A DNA stretch of 64,000 nucleotides from Marinomonas foliarum (GTDB taxonomy: Bacteria; Pseudomonadota; Gammaproteobacteria; Pseudomonadales; Marinomonadaceae), in assembly GCF_003337275.1 (NCBI RefSeq), contig NZ_QPJQ01000002.1, positions 124,001 to 188,000 of the forward strand, in the 5' to 3' direction. The translations under genes and the position numbers were made by a program. This document shows, one piece after another, positions 1 to 7,829 of this stretch; position 1 is the stretch's first letter; every line of letters begins with the position of its first letter. The notes beneath the pieces are model-generated. The model was not told where the DNA came from, did not search any database, and saw nothing but the letters and a program-made list of their open reading frames with translations.

Positions 1-299
1 TAAAGGAAATTGTCATGTTGTTTTAAATAACCTAAAAGAGCCGATGCCGTTGCAGAAGAGCCCGATACCTCTTTCTGAAAGGTACTATTTAGTTTGTCTA
101 TGTTTTCTGTGTTGAAGTAGCTACCGTCAGTGACGGTCGTGTCTGGATCCGCTTTACCATGCAGCGTGCCAATAGTTAGGCTGCCATATAACCCAGCCCA
201 GCTTGTATCTGAATCTGCAGCTACAGCAATGGAGCTCGTGGTTGCTGCGAATGATAAAATTGCGCAATGTAAGAATGTGTTTTTGTTGAGTGTGGTCAT
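1..299 (-). CDS. Outer-membrane beta-barrel protein, N-terminal part
   Basis: The reading frame is open for 99 codons from an ATG at 299 to the window edge, so only the N-terminus is seen. Residues 1-28 form a classical Sec signal peptide: Asn/Lys-rich start, hydrophobic core, and an AVA-type cleavage site before ADSDTSW. The mature start, WAGLYGSLTIGTL, has the alternating pattern of a first transmembrane beta-strand in OmpA- or porin-like small barrels. It is transcribed away from the hmpA terminator, with a purine-rich stretch (AAAGGGAATTAGAGC) just upstream. Family and function cannot be fixed without the missing C-terminus. That it is an exported barrel is inference from the signal peptide and strand pattern. 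Confidence 0.6.
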   Translation of the reverse strand, partial: MTTLNKNTFLHCAILSFAATTSSIAVAADSDTSWAGLYGSLTIGTLHGKADPDTTVTDGSYFNTENIDKLNSTFQKEVSGSSATASALLGYLKQHDNFL

Positions 300-350
300 G
301 CTCTAATTCCCTTTAGAATTATTTAAGGTCTCGAAGTATATATATAACGT

Positions 351-392
351 AAAAAAAAACAGAATAAAAAATGAATTCTTTATTCTGTTTTT
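351..392 (-). terminator. Intrinsic terminator of hmpA
   Basis: An inverted repeat with arms CAGAATAAA (360-368) and TTTATTCTG (379-387) is flanked by an A-run on one side and a T-run on the other. On the minus strand this gives a stem followed by nine U, about 35 bases beyond the hmpA stop. It is symmetrical enough to act in both directions. Confidence 0.75.
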
Positions 393-428
393 GACACTGA
401 TCGATTCTTTTCCACTATTTAGTGACTA

Positions 429-1619
429 TTAAACCTCTTGATGCGGACCGAACAATTCATAATGAATGCGGTCTGCTTCAACCCCAAGAGTCAACAATTG
501 CTGTTTAACAAACATCATGAAGCCAACAGGCCCGCATAAATAGAACTCGCCATTCGTCAGTGGTAAGCTGTCTTTGATGACATCCAGTTGCATCATGCCT
601 TTTGTTACGCCCTCTTCTTCGCTTTTGGCTTGTTCGTACCAAGTATGAACGGACAGATTTAAATGGCCTTTTAGGCTGTTTACATGCTCTTTGAAGGAAT
701 GTTGACCTTTATGAGCACAAGCGTGTAAATAGCTCACAGGGTGGCTGTATTGCTGCTTAGCGAGTGTATTTAGCATGGCTTGCATTGGTGTTAAGCCGAC
801 ACCACCAGAAATCAATACCACTGGTGTTTGCTTGTCTTGGAAAACGAAGTCTCCAGCGGGTGGCATAGCTTCAATTTCGTCGCCTACGTTTAAGTGATCG
901 TGTAGATAGTTCGACATCACGCCAGCTATGTCACCGTTTCCTTCGCGTTTGACGCTGATGCGATAGCTTTTGCCATTTGGTGTTGTGGATAGAGAGTATT
1001 GACGTATCTCATCGAACTCATTGCCTTTTGGATGTAACTTAACGCCCAAGTATTGGCCGGGCTGATAATCGATTACGGCCCCGCCATCGACTGGCTCAAA
1101 CACGAAACTAGTCACTAAATCAGATTCTGGTGTTTTAGATGCCACGCGGAAACGACGGAAGTCTTTCCAGCCGCCTTGTTGCGCCGCGCGTTCAGCATAA
1201 AGGTCGCCTTCTACCTTGATAAAAATACCCGCTAGTTGTGTGTAAGCTGCTGCCCAAGCTTCTTCTACGTCTTTGGTGAACGCTTCTTGTGCCAGTTCAC
1301 GCAAGGTTTCAATCAGGTGATGACCAACGATGTCGTATTGATTTGGTTGGATGTTAAAACTGGTGTGCTTATGAGCGATACGCATCACGGCGCTGGTTAG
1401 CACTTCTAGATTATCGATGTGTGTAGCGTACGCCGCGATGGCATTGAACAAAGCCGCCGGTTGGCCACCGGTTCTTTGATGCGTCATGTTGAACACATCT
1501 TTTAGTTCTGGGTTATGAGAAAACATGCGTTGATAAAAATGCTCTGTAATCGCTGTGCCTGCAGAAGCAAGAAGCGGGATAGTGGCTTTTACTGTGTCTA
1601 TGTGTTGTTGAGATAACAT
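429..1619 (-). CDS. hmpA: Flavohaemoprotein (nitric oxide dioxygenase)
   Basis: Oxidises NO to nitrate with O2 and NAD(P)H in the cytoplasm; the main aerobic NO defence of many proteobacteria. The 396-aa length matches E. coli Hmp, and residue numbering agrees almost one to one. The globin domain (1-140) has proximal His85 in KHTSF, with Tyr95 and Glu137 of the proximal triad, and distal Tyr29. The reductase domain has the FAD motif RQYSLS (206-211) and the NAD-binding motif GGVGLTPM (272-279). The start is an ATG preceded by AAAAGGATACAAA, a good ribosome site. It is divergent from norR, and a sigma-54 promoter plus NorR-type sites lie between them, so NO-dependent NorR activation is very likely. 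Recognition is secure; the regulation is inferred from DNA motifs. Confidence 0.97.
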   Translation of the reverse strand: MLSQQHIDTVKATIPLLASAGTAITEHFYQRMFSHNPELKDVFNMTHQRTGGQPAALFNAIAAYATHIDNLEVLTSAVMRIAHKHTSFNIQPNQYDIVGHHLIETLRELAQEAFTKDVEEAWAAAYTQLAGIFIKVEGDLYAERAAQQGGWKDFRRFRVASKTPESDLVTSFVFEPVDGGAVIDYQPGQYLGVKLHPKGNEFDEIRQYSLSTTPNGKSYRISVKREGNGDIAGVMSNYLHDHLNVGDEIEAMPPAGDFVFQDKQTPVVLISGGVGLTPMQAMLNTLAKQQYSHPVSYLHACAHKGQHSFKEHVNSLKGHLNLSVHTWYEQAKSEEEGVTKGMMQLDVIKDSLPLTNGEFYLCGPVGFMMFVKQQLLTLGVEADRIHYELFGPHQEV

Positions 1620-1667
1620 TTTTGTATCCTTTTAAGTGGATGATTAAAGTCTTGTTATCTTTTCTAT

Positions 1668-1684
1668 AGCGAAGCCCGTGCCAA
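1668..1684 (-). promoter_or_regulatory. Sigma-54 promoter of hmpA
   Basis: Read on the minus strand the site is TTGGCACGGGCTTCGCT. It matches the sigma-54 consensus YTGGCACGrNNNTTGCW at all fixed positions but one, and keeps the obligatory GG-N10-GC spacing. Transcription would start near 1656, giving a leader of about 37 bases with the hmpA ribosome site. Confidence 0.8.
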
Positions 1685-1735
1685 CTAAAAAATAGTTATT
1701 TAAATCAGTTGTTTAGATTTTTAACATTAATATAA

Positions 1736-1792
1736 GAGTCAATAAGACTCGCAAATTAAAAAGTCCATATGATATGTTTGAGTCAAATTGAC
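1736..1792. promoter_or_regulatory. NorR enhancer sites, GT-N7-AC
   Basis: Two sites fit the NorR core GT-N7-AC: 1738-1748 inside the perfect palindrome GAGTCAATAAGACTC (1736-1750), and 1782-1792, itself the perfect palindrome GTCAAATTGAC. A third, one-mismatch site lies between them at 1763-1773. They sit about 50-110 bases upstream of the sigma-54 promoter, the usual enhancer distance. Three sites is also the number known at the E. coli norVW promoter. Confidence 0.7.
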
Positions 1793-1825
1793 ACGAACCG
1801 TAATTCACCTTATGAGTCGACCACC

Positions 1826-3403
1826 ATGAATCAGGTTTCAAATAACGCCTTACTGAGTTTTGCCCTTGATCTTGCTAGTGCGGTGACACAGCCCAATCGT
1901 TTTGAACAATTGGTTTACGCGGTGCGGGCTACGATTAACTGCGATGCTGTTGTTTTGTTGTCTCATAGCCATGGTGTGTTGACGCCGCTTGCCCAGCGAG
2001 GGTTGTCGGATGACATGATGGGACGCCGATTTATTATTGATGAACATCCTCGTTTAAAAGCCATTAGTAGCGACCATTATCCGGTACGTTTTCCTGCTGA
2101 CTCGCCTCTCCCCGATCCTTACGATGGCATGGTGTTAGGTCATGATGAGAATTTACCTGTGCACTCTTGCATGGGCGTGCCTTTGTATTTGGAAGGGAAA
2201 TTAATCGGAGTTGTCACCTTAGACAGTATCCAACCGGGCGTTTTTGATGATATCGACACGCGTGCGTTAGAAATCATCGGCACCATGGCTGCCATGACGC
2301 TAAATACCGCTATCTTGATGGAACAATTAGAAAACCAGTCGCAACATGCCCAAAATGTATTGAAGGTAATTGGCGAGCAAAGTAGTGAAATGATCGGCCA
2401 AAGCAAAGCGATGCAAGACCTTAAACAGTCGATTAATCTGGTTGCCTCGTCGGATTTTTCTATTCTGATCGAAGGTGAAACGGGCGTAGGCAAAGAGCTG
2501 GTGGCAAGAGCGCTGCATGAGCATTCTTCTCGCGCGGAAGCGCCTATGGTTTATGTAAACTGCGCCGCGATTCCGCACCACCTCATCGAAAGTGAGCTGT
2601 TTGGCCATGTAAAAGGCGCCTTTACTGGTGCGGATCGAGACCGAGATGGTAAGTTCTTGTTGGCAGACGGCGGAACCTTATTGCTGGATGAAATTGGTGA
2701 ATTACCGTTGGAAGTGCAAGGCACGTTACTCCGAGCCATTCAGAATCAAGAGATTCAGGCGGTTGGCAAAGATCAAATTCGCAAAGTAAACGTTCGTATT
2801 ATCGCGGCGACTAATCGACATTTAGAAACCGAAGTCGCAGAAAATCGCTTTCGTGCGGATTTATTCCATCGCCTCAGCGTCTTCCCGATTCAAGTACCGC
2901 CATTACGAGAACGACAAGGCGATGTTCCTGTGTTGGCTGGATTCTTCGCTGAGCGTTTCCGACGTAAATTAGGGCTTCAGCAACTGACGTTATCTGCGTC
3001 AGCTATCGACATGCTTGAAGCGTATCACTGGCCAGGAAACGTACGTGAATTAGAGCATGTTATTTCTCGTGCTGCGCTTTTCTCTAAGGCCGAGAGTTCA
3101 AAAGCAGATAATCCAAAGGGCATTACCGTTATCACTTCTACTCATTTAACAGGGTTACAAATTGATAATAGTGCTAAAGAAAAGATACAGAAAAATGAGC
3201 TGGAGCCGCGTTTAGAAATACACAAACCAATCGATTTGCGTTTAGAAACAGAAACTTATCAACGAAATCTAATCCGTAAAGCGCTAGAAGACAATCAAGG
3301 AAATTGGACCAAAGCCGCTCAGCAGCTGTCTATGGACCGCGCCAATCTAGCGCGCTTAGCGAAACGCTTAGGGATTGTCGTTGCCAAAGAGGTACGCATT
3401 TAG
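1826..3403 (+). CDS. norR: NO-responsive sigma-54 activator NorR
   Basis: Enhancer-binding protein that senses NO through a non-haem iron in its GAF domain and drives sigma-54 promoters. With the ATG at 1826 the protein has 525 aa: GAF domain about 20-165; AAA+ domain with Walker A GETGVGKE near 217 and the sigma-54-contact loop GAFTGA at 264-269, close to the position in E. coli NorR; and a Fis-type helix-turn-helix at the C-terminus ([20 protein letters not shown]). An upstream in-frame start at 1769 exists. I prefer 1826 because the N-terminus then aligns with E. coli NorR and because the upstream start would lie inside the enhancer palindromes. The linker between AAA+ and HTH is long. It is divergent from hmpA, its probable target. 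Confidence 0.93.
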   Translation: MNQVSNNALLSFALDLASAVTQPNRFEQLVYAVRATINCDAVVLLSHSHGVLTPLAQRGLSDDMMGRRFIIDEHPRLKAISSDHYPVRFPADSPLPDPYDGMVLGHDENLPVHSCMGVPLYLEGKLIGVVTLDSIQPGVFDDIDTRALEIIGTMAAMTLNTAILMEQLENQSQHAQNVLKVIGEQSSEMIGQSKAMQDLKQSINLVASSDFSILIEGETGVGKELVARALHEHSSRAEAPMVYVNCAAIPHHLIESELFGHVKGAFTGADRDRDGKFLLADGGTLLLDEIGELPLEVQGTLLRAIQNQEIQAVGKDQIRKVNVRIIAATNRHLETEVAENRFRADLFHRLSVFPIQVPPLRERQGDVPVLAGFFAERFRRKLGLQQLTLSASAIDMLEAYHWPGNVRELEHVISRAALFSKAESSKADNPKGITVITSTHLTGLQIDNSAKEKIQKNELEPRLEIHKPIDLRLETETYQRNLIRKALEDNQGNWTKAAQQLSMDRANLARLAKRLGIVVAKEVRI

Positions 3404-3533
3404 ACCCCCTCCCAGCCTCCCCCTTAGCAGGGGGAGGAGCTAAGACTATGTATTATCCCTTCTCCCTTAGCAGCGGGAGCTAAGGCTTTTTGTTCCCTCC
3501 CCTTATCTTCAAGGGGAGGGTTAGGGAGGGGTT
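3404..3533. repeat. GC-rich mosaic palindromic repeat, copy 1
   Basis: Starts directly after the norR stop codon. It consists of a hairpin CTCCCCCTTAGCAGGGGGAG, a degenerate second copy near 3460-3480 (CTCCCTTAGCAGCGGGAG), and a different hairpin built on CCCCTTATCTTCAAGGGG (3499-3516). The outer ends, ACCCCCTCCC and GGGAGGGGT, are inverted repeats of each other. The same parts occur in reverse orientation at 48109-48230. It may also act as the norR transcription terminator. Confidence 0.75.
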
Positions 3534-3541
3534 GCAAATTT

Positions 3542-3967
3542 CTAGCCGTGCCTAGCCGCACTCACCTGTCGAATCCGTTCCGCGGGAAATTCGAGTTTAG
3601 GTAATAAATAGGCTTTCAAATCTTCTGGATAACCTAATTCATCGAGAGCGGCTGCCATGCAGTTTAGCCACATGGCTTTTTCTTTTTCGGTAACGATTAA
3701 GTGAGCATGAGCTTGAGGTAAGCTGATTGGGCCATATTTTTTCGAGAATAACTTCTCGCCGCCCATCCAGCCAGATAGAAAAGACACCAGTTTATCGATG
3801 GTCAGTTCAATATTGCTAGGATGCATATCAAACAGCGGACGAAAATCTGGCATGTTTTCCATGATGCGATAGAAGGCTTCGACTAATTTTTGCAAGCCCG
3901 GTAATCCGCCGACAGCTTGTAGAGTTGCGTCACCTTCACCATATACTGGTGGATTGGATAGAGTCAT
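3542..3967 (-). CDS. Group II truncated haemoglobin
   Basis: Small 2-over-2 globin of the trHbO class, about 141 aa from the ATG at 3967. The pattern YGEGDATLQAVGG, FYRIMENMPDFRPLFDMHP and FLSGWMGGE..KYGP..LPQAHAHLIVT is typical: AFYRIM on helix B, the GWxGG group II signature, and the proximal His in the AHAHL region. Members bind O2 and NO and are linked to redox or NO stress. A longer frame reading back to 4060 is possible but its extra N-terminus is Lys-rich and unlike the family. The ATG comes one base after the stop of the preceding 71-aa gene and has no clear ribosome site, so translation is probably coupled. Its position beside norR and hmpA suggests a shared role in NO handling. Confidence 0.88.
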   Translation of the reverse strand: MTLSNPPVYGEGDATLQAVGGLPGLQKLVEAFYRIMENMPDFRPLFDMHPSNIELTIDKLVSFLSGWMGGEKLFSKKYGPISLPQAHAHLIVTEKEKAMWLNCMAAALDELGYPEDLKAYLLPKLEFPAERIRQVSAARHG

Positions 3968-3968
3968 T

Positions 3969-4184
3969 TTATTCGGCGTCTTGTTTGGAATTATTTGGCT
4001 GATTTTGTGTTTTTTTTGCTTCTTTCTCTTTGTCCATTTTGATCGAGTTGCGGTAGCCACCTATTGCCGCCAAAGCGCCAATGATAAAGCTCATATAAAG
4101 CGGAATTTGAAACAACATAGTAATACTGATGAAGACACATCCGACGGCTAAACCTTCGAGAAAGGGCTTGAATTGCTTGAGCAT
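3969..4184 (-). CDS. Small two-helix membrane protein
   Basis: 71-aa protein of no family that I recognise. A short cytosolic start (MLKQFKPFLEG) is followed by two hydrophobic segments, about residues 10-27 and 29-45, the second containing GALAAIGGY. The tail is highly charged and then Gln/Asn-rich (KMDKEKEAKK, then QNQPNNSKQ). The start has a strong ribosome site, GGAG eight bases upstream. Its stop is one base before the ATG of the truncated haemoglobin, so the two form an operon. A membrane partner for the globin is possible but unproven. Confidence 0.6.
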   Translation of the reverse strand: MLKQFKPFLEGLAVGCVFISITMLFQIPLYMSFIIGALAAIGGYRNSIKMDKEKEAKKTQNQPNNSKQDAE

Positions 4185-4515
4185 AGGAGTTCTCCGGACG
4201 ATAAAAAAATAATCGCAAGTTTAGCAAATTTCCACGAAGAAGTGAGCTACTTGTGGAAAAAAGTACCACTTATCCAACATTAGAACGTGGTAATATTTTA
4301 TATTTTTATGGTGACGTTTCTTGTGGACAAGTTAGTAAATAGTGCAAAAAAGAATCATCCCATGGTTTTTTTCAGGAAAAAAACCTCTTTTATGGTGAAA
4401 AGTGCCGCTTAATGTGAATAACTGCTATGATTTTCCACATTTTTTTCTGGTGCATGATTCCGCTGCTGGTCGATTTTTACCCACAGAAAATAAAGTATCC
4501 ACAAGAGAGACATGA
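4185..4515. promoter_or_regulatory. AT-rich intergenic region with DnaA-box-like sites
   Basis: 331 bases between the globin operon and the MATE gene. Five nonamers are each one base from the DnaA box TTATNCACA: 4252-4260 and 4322-4330 on the minus strand; 4431-4439, 4477-4485 and 4495-4503 on the plus strand. It also holds a perfect 22-base palindrome (4364-4385), GGTTTTTTTC followed by AG and its complement. It must contain the promoters of both flanking units. I see no ORF with a ribosome site. Confidence 0.45.
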
Positions 4516-5880
4516 ATGTCGAAATTTTCCTTACATTCTATTTTTAGCTCATATCGAGCAAATATAACGTTAAACCATAAAATTTGGCGCATGGCGTGGC
4601 CACCGATGATTTCGAACATTACCACTCCTCTATTGGGCTTGGTGGATACAGCGGTGGTTGGGCATTTAGGCACGGCAACACACCTTGCCGCTGTGGCGAT
4701 TGGTGCGAGCATTTTTAGCTTTCTATTTTGGGCATTTGGCTTCTTGCGCATGGGCTCAACCGGATTGACTGCACAAGCTCTGGGACAAGGCGACGAACGA
4801 CGCGTTAGTGAATTGCTTTTGCAATCGATTTTGATGGGCGTTTTTATCGGGCTCATGCTGATTCTATTCCGAGGGCCCTTGATCGATTTGGCGATTACTC
4901 TGATGGAGCCAAGTGCTGAAGTGGAACCTTGGGCGCGTTTGTATTGTGAAGCGCGGATTTTCAGTGCGCCAGCCGTGTTAGCGGGTTATGCCTTAATGGG
5001 TTGGTTCTTCGGCGTGCAATATTCCAAAGGGCCGTTGTGGATGCTGTTGGTGATCAATGTCGCCAATATGATTCTCGATTATGTCGCCGTTTATGGTTTG
5101 GGCATGGCGAGTGACGGTGTGGCGTGGGCAACTGTGTTTGCGCATTATATTGGTGTAACTGTCGCTGGCGTATTGGCTTGGCATAAGTTAAAGGGTTTTT
5201 CCGGTCATGTGCCGCTAAGCGTTTTAGCAAAATGGCGTGAATACATGGCTTTGGTGAAAGTGAATCGCTATCTGTTTGTACGAACTATTCTTTTGCTATT
5301 GGTTATGTTGTTTTTTACCGCTCAAGGCGCGCGTCAAGGAGATTCGATTCTTGCTGCGAACGCGGTTTTGCTGACTTTCTTGATGATTATTTCTAACGCC
5401 TTGGATGGTTTTGCTTTTTCGGTTGAAGCTTTGTGTGGCGAATACTATGGCCGCAAAGACAAAGCGAACTTTAAGAAGGTGATTCAGCTTTCTACCTATT
5501 GGGCGCTGTTTGCCGCGGTGATTTTAATGCTGATATTTTGGCTTTTTGGTAATCAAATCATAGCGTTACTGACCAGTGTACAAAGTGTTCGAGACGATGC
5601 TGCTCTGTACCTACCTTGGCTCATCTTCTTCCCTCTGTTGGGTATTTGGTCATTTATGTTGGATGGTGTTTTCATTGGCACAACCAGTGTAAAACAAATG
5701 CAAAACACCATGATTATTTGCGTGGTTGGCGTGTTCTTCCCTGTATGGTTTATCACTCAAGACCTTGGCAACCATGGTTTATGGTTTAGCCAAGCCATGC
5801 TGTTTATCGCCAGAGCCATCACTTTATATTGGTGCTATCTGCAAAATATGAAAAAAGGTGTTTGGTTCGCGAATTCATAA
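4516..5880 (+). CDS. MATE family efflux transporter (DinF-like)
   Basis: 454-aa inner-membrane protein with about twelve hydrophobic segments in two repeated halves, the MATE fold. The first half begins IWRMAWPPMISNITTPLLGLVDTAVVGHLG, close to the DinF branch (short quotation: the key part is PLLGLVDTAVVGHLG at about 35-50). MATE proteins expel cationic drugs or metabolites by Na+ or H+ antiport. The second half has GDSILAANAVL and LDGFAFSVEALCGEYYG, conserved in DinF-type members. The ATG follows AGAGAG; an overlapping out-of-frame ATG occurs four bases earlier. It is monocistronic. Substrate unknown; family assignment is firm. Confidence 0.9.
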   Translation: MSKFSLHSIFSSYRANITLNHKIWRMAWPPMISNITTPLLGLVDTAVVGHLGTATHLAAVAIGASIFSFLFWAFGFLRMGSTGLTAQALGQGDERRVSELLLQSILMGVFIGLMLILFRGPLIDLAITLMEPSAEVEPWARLYCEARIFSAPAVLAGYALMGWFFGVQYSKGPLWMLLVINVANMILDYVAVYGLGMASDGVAWATVFAHYIGVTVAGVLAWHKLKGFSGHVPLSVLAKWREYMALVKVNRYLFVRTILLLLVMLFFTAQGARQGDSILAANAVLLTFLMIISNALDGFAFSVEALCGEYYGRKDKANFKKVIQLSTYWALFAAVILMLIFWLFGNQIIALLTSVQSVRDDAALYLPWLIFFPLLGIWSFMLDGVFIGTTSVKQMQNTMIICVVGVFFPVWFITQDLGNHGLWFSQAMLFIARAITLYWCYLQNMKKGVWFANS

Positions 5881-5997
5881 CGCCTATTACTTCGTGTAAA
5901 GGCTTCTGTTAACAATTGAAATTTTTCTGGCGATTGGGTTTGTTACCATGAATGACGTGTTCTTTTTTAAAGCCACCAAACATGGAGAGAATTCAAT

Positions 5998-6858
5998 ATG
6001 TCGAAGCATTTCTTAAGCGAGTTAACCGGTTCTTTTGCCACGCCAGCGCTAGAAAATCCTACTGGCGTAATGATGGAAGCTGCGTATCGAGATTTAGGTC
6101 TGGATTGGCGTTACATCAATTGTGAAATTCAGCCCGAGGACCTTAAAAACGCCGTATTAGGTGCGAAAGCCATGAATTGGTGCGGTTTTAATTGTTCTAT
6201 TCCTCATAAAGTGTCCGTTATTGATTACCTTGATGAGTTAGGCGAGTCAGCTCGTATCATTGGTGCGGTGAATACTGTGGTGAACCGTGATGGCAAGCTA
6301 GTTGGTGAAAATACTGATGGCCGTGGTTTTGTAGAATCTGTGAAATCTAGCTTAGAGCTGACCAACAAACGTGTGGTTTTGTTCGGTGCTGGTGGTGCGG
6401 CACGAGCCGTGGCGGTGGAACTGGCCCTAGCTGGCGTAGCACACATAACTATTGTGAATCGCAACCAAGAGCGCGGCGAAGAGCTTGCCCAACTGGTTAC
6501 CGATAACACGTCGGCTGGCGCGGAATATCATGCTTGGACAAAGCAATATCAGATTCCTGCCGAGACGGATTTGGTGATCAATGTGACTTCTATTGGTTTG
6601 TTCCCGAATGTGGACGAAGAGCTTGATATAGATACAGACTCAATTAAAGCAAATATGGTAGTTGCAGATGGAATTTTCAATCCACCGCAAACACGATTGA
6701 TCCAAACTGCTGAATCCAAGGGCTGTACGACAGTAAATGGCTTGGGCATGCTCGTTCAGCAAGGCGCAATTGCTTTTGAATATTGGACGGGAAAAGCCCC
6801 TTCAATTGACGTTATGAAAGGCGCATTGAGCGATGCTTTGGACATTGCAGAAACATAA
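5998..6858 (+). CDS. Shikimate-dehydrogenase-like oxidoreductase
   Basis: 286 aa with the two-domain AroE fold. The catalytic Lys is in NCSIPHK (Lys71), the catalytic Asp in GENTDG (Asp107), and the NADP-binding loop is GAGGAARA (130-137), followed by VNRN as cofactor specificity segment. What departs from AroE is the N-terminal substrate loop: housekeeping enzymes have an SxS motif in a G-x-P-x-x-H-S-x-S-P context, whereas here it reads LTGSFATPALENPTG. The protein belongs to the AroE-like paralogues that act on other hydroxy acids or on quinate-type substrates, so I do not call it aroE. Start ATG has GGAGAGAATTCAAT upstream. It is convergent with the GntR gene, 26 bases apart, and has no obvious partner. 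Confidence 0.82.
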   Translation: MSKHFLSELTGSFATPALENPTGVMMEAAYRDLGLDWRYINCEIQPEDLKNAVLGAKAMNWCGFNCSIPHKVSVIDYLDELGESARIIGAVNTVVNRDGKLVGENTDGRGFVESVKSSLELTNKRVVLFGAGGAARAVAVELALAGVAHITIVNRNQERGEELAQLVTDNTSAGAEYHAWTKQYQIPAETDLVINVTSIGLFPNVDEELDIDTDSIKANMVVADGIFNPPQTRLIQTAESKGCTTVNGLGMLVQQGAIAFEYWTGKAPSIDVMKGALSDALDIAET

Positions 6859-6884
6859 TACTCACTGGAATCCCCAAAGGTTGT

Positions 6885-7661
6885 TTACAGCGGATTCTGG
6901 TGCTCGTTTCTGCGTAGCGAGCGCTGGATCCGCGTTTCTTCTTGGCGCATTTTCAGTAAGTTATCTTCCACGAAAACCAAATGCGTATGCGCCGCCGTGC
7001 GAGCTTCTTCGGCGTCGCCATCCATAATGGCTTGATATAGATTCGCATGTTGCTCCATCACTCGTTGGCGTGCGGCTTGTTTCTCGAATAAGTTTCTTAA
7101 GTTGCTTGAAATACTTTTCGCTAACATAGCGTGCAGGCTGCGGAGTGTGTGAAGCAAGACTACGTTGTGTGCTGCTTCAGCAATGATCATGTGAAACTCC
7201 ACATCTAACTTGGCTTCCAAAGCGAAAGCTTTATGTTGATTCGCTTCTATTAATTGATGAAAACACTGTGTGAGTTTGGTTTTGTCTGCGTCGGTACTGC
7301 GCAAAGCAGCGTAATACGCGGCGAGACTTTCTAGCGCATCGCGAAACTCCAATTGATCGTATAAGAACTCATCGTGGGAACTGAGCAAATCTTGCAGCGG
7401 ATCGGCAAACGAGCTGCCTAGCTGTTCTGACACATAAGTGCCACCGCCATGACGACTGAATAATACACCGCGCGCGATCAGTTTTTGAATGGCTTCCCGC
7501 AACGAAGGGCGAGATACCTCAAAACGTGCGGCTAATTCCCTTTCTGGTGGCAGCTTTTGCCCCGCCGTAAAACTGCCTTCTAAAATCATGCTTTCGAGCT
7601 CTTTCATGATGATGTCGGAAATTTTCGGTTGTTTAACGCGACCAAAGTGATTGGATTCCAT
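6885..7661 (-). CDS. FadR-subfamily GntR regulator (PdhR/LldR-like)
   Basis: With the ATG at 7661, which has a good ribosome site (AGGAAAAG), the protein is 258 aa. A longer frame to 7760 has no such site. Winged helix-turn-helix at about 10-80 (KLPPERELAARFEVSRPSLREAIQKL, key part SRPSLREA), then the all-helical FCD ligand domain, with metal-binding-type residues Asp and three His in its helices. PdhR and LldR respond to pyruvate or lactate. The gene is divergent from the D-lactate dehydrogenase and two operators of this family lie between them, so it most likely represses that gene and itself, relieved by lactate or pyruvate. Confidence 0.9.
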   Translation of the reverse strand: MESNHFGRVKQPKISDIIMKELESMILEGSFTAGQKLPPERELAARFEVSRPSLREAIQKLIARGVLFSRHGGGTYVSEQLGSSFADPLQDLLSSHDEFLYDQLEFRDALESLAAYYAALRSTDADKTKLTQCFHQLIEANQHKAFALEAKLDVEFHMIIAEAAHNVVLLHTLRSLHAMLAKSISSNLRNLFEKQAARQRVMEQHANLYQAIMDGDAEEARTAAHTHLVFVEDNLLKMRQEETRIQRSLRRNEHQNPL

Positions 7662-7722
7662 GACTTTTCCTAAAAATGTATTCTTTAAAGATAGCTTTCG
7701 ACATTGCTGTGTATAAGTTAAA

Positions 7723-7739
7723 AAGTGGTAAAACCAATT
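7723..7739. promoter_or_regulatory. GntR operator, weaker copy
   Basis: AAGTGGTAAAACCAATT fits the PdhR/LldR operator AATTGGT-N3-ACCAATT with one arm mismatch. It lies about 60 bases upstream of the regulator start, suggesting autoregulation. Confidence 0.65.
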
Positions 7740-7782
7740 GATATTGTCGCTAAAATTCACGAAATATCGACTAAACTATCAG

Positions 7783-7788
7783 TTGACA
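7783..7788 (+). promoter_or_regulatory. Putative -35 box of the lactate dehydrogenase gene
   Basis: A perfect TTGACA. A weak -10 (TACTGT, 7806-7811) follows at 17-base spacing. The main operator begins just downstream, in the position of a repressor block. Confidence 0.4.
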
Positions 7789-7829
7789 AAGTTTCTTTGA
7801 ATTCTTACTGTGCCTTATATTCAAAAGGT

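Noticed and set aside
3404..3533. CRISPR-like array because of repeated hairpins
   Set aside because: Repeat units differ in length and sequence, spacers are not uniform, and no cas gene is present. It is a palindromic mosaic element.
4185..4515. Replication origin suggested by the DnaA-box-like cluster
   Set aside because: No dnaA, dnaN, gidA or mioC-type gene is near, all five boxes have a mismatch, and no 13-mer-type array is clear. Kept only as a possible DnaA-binding or chance cluster.
5998..6858. Housekeeping aroE
   Set aside because: The shikimate-binding SxS motif is missing, so only the superfamily can be stated.
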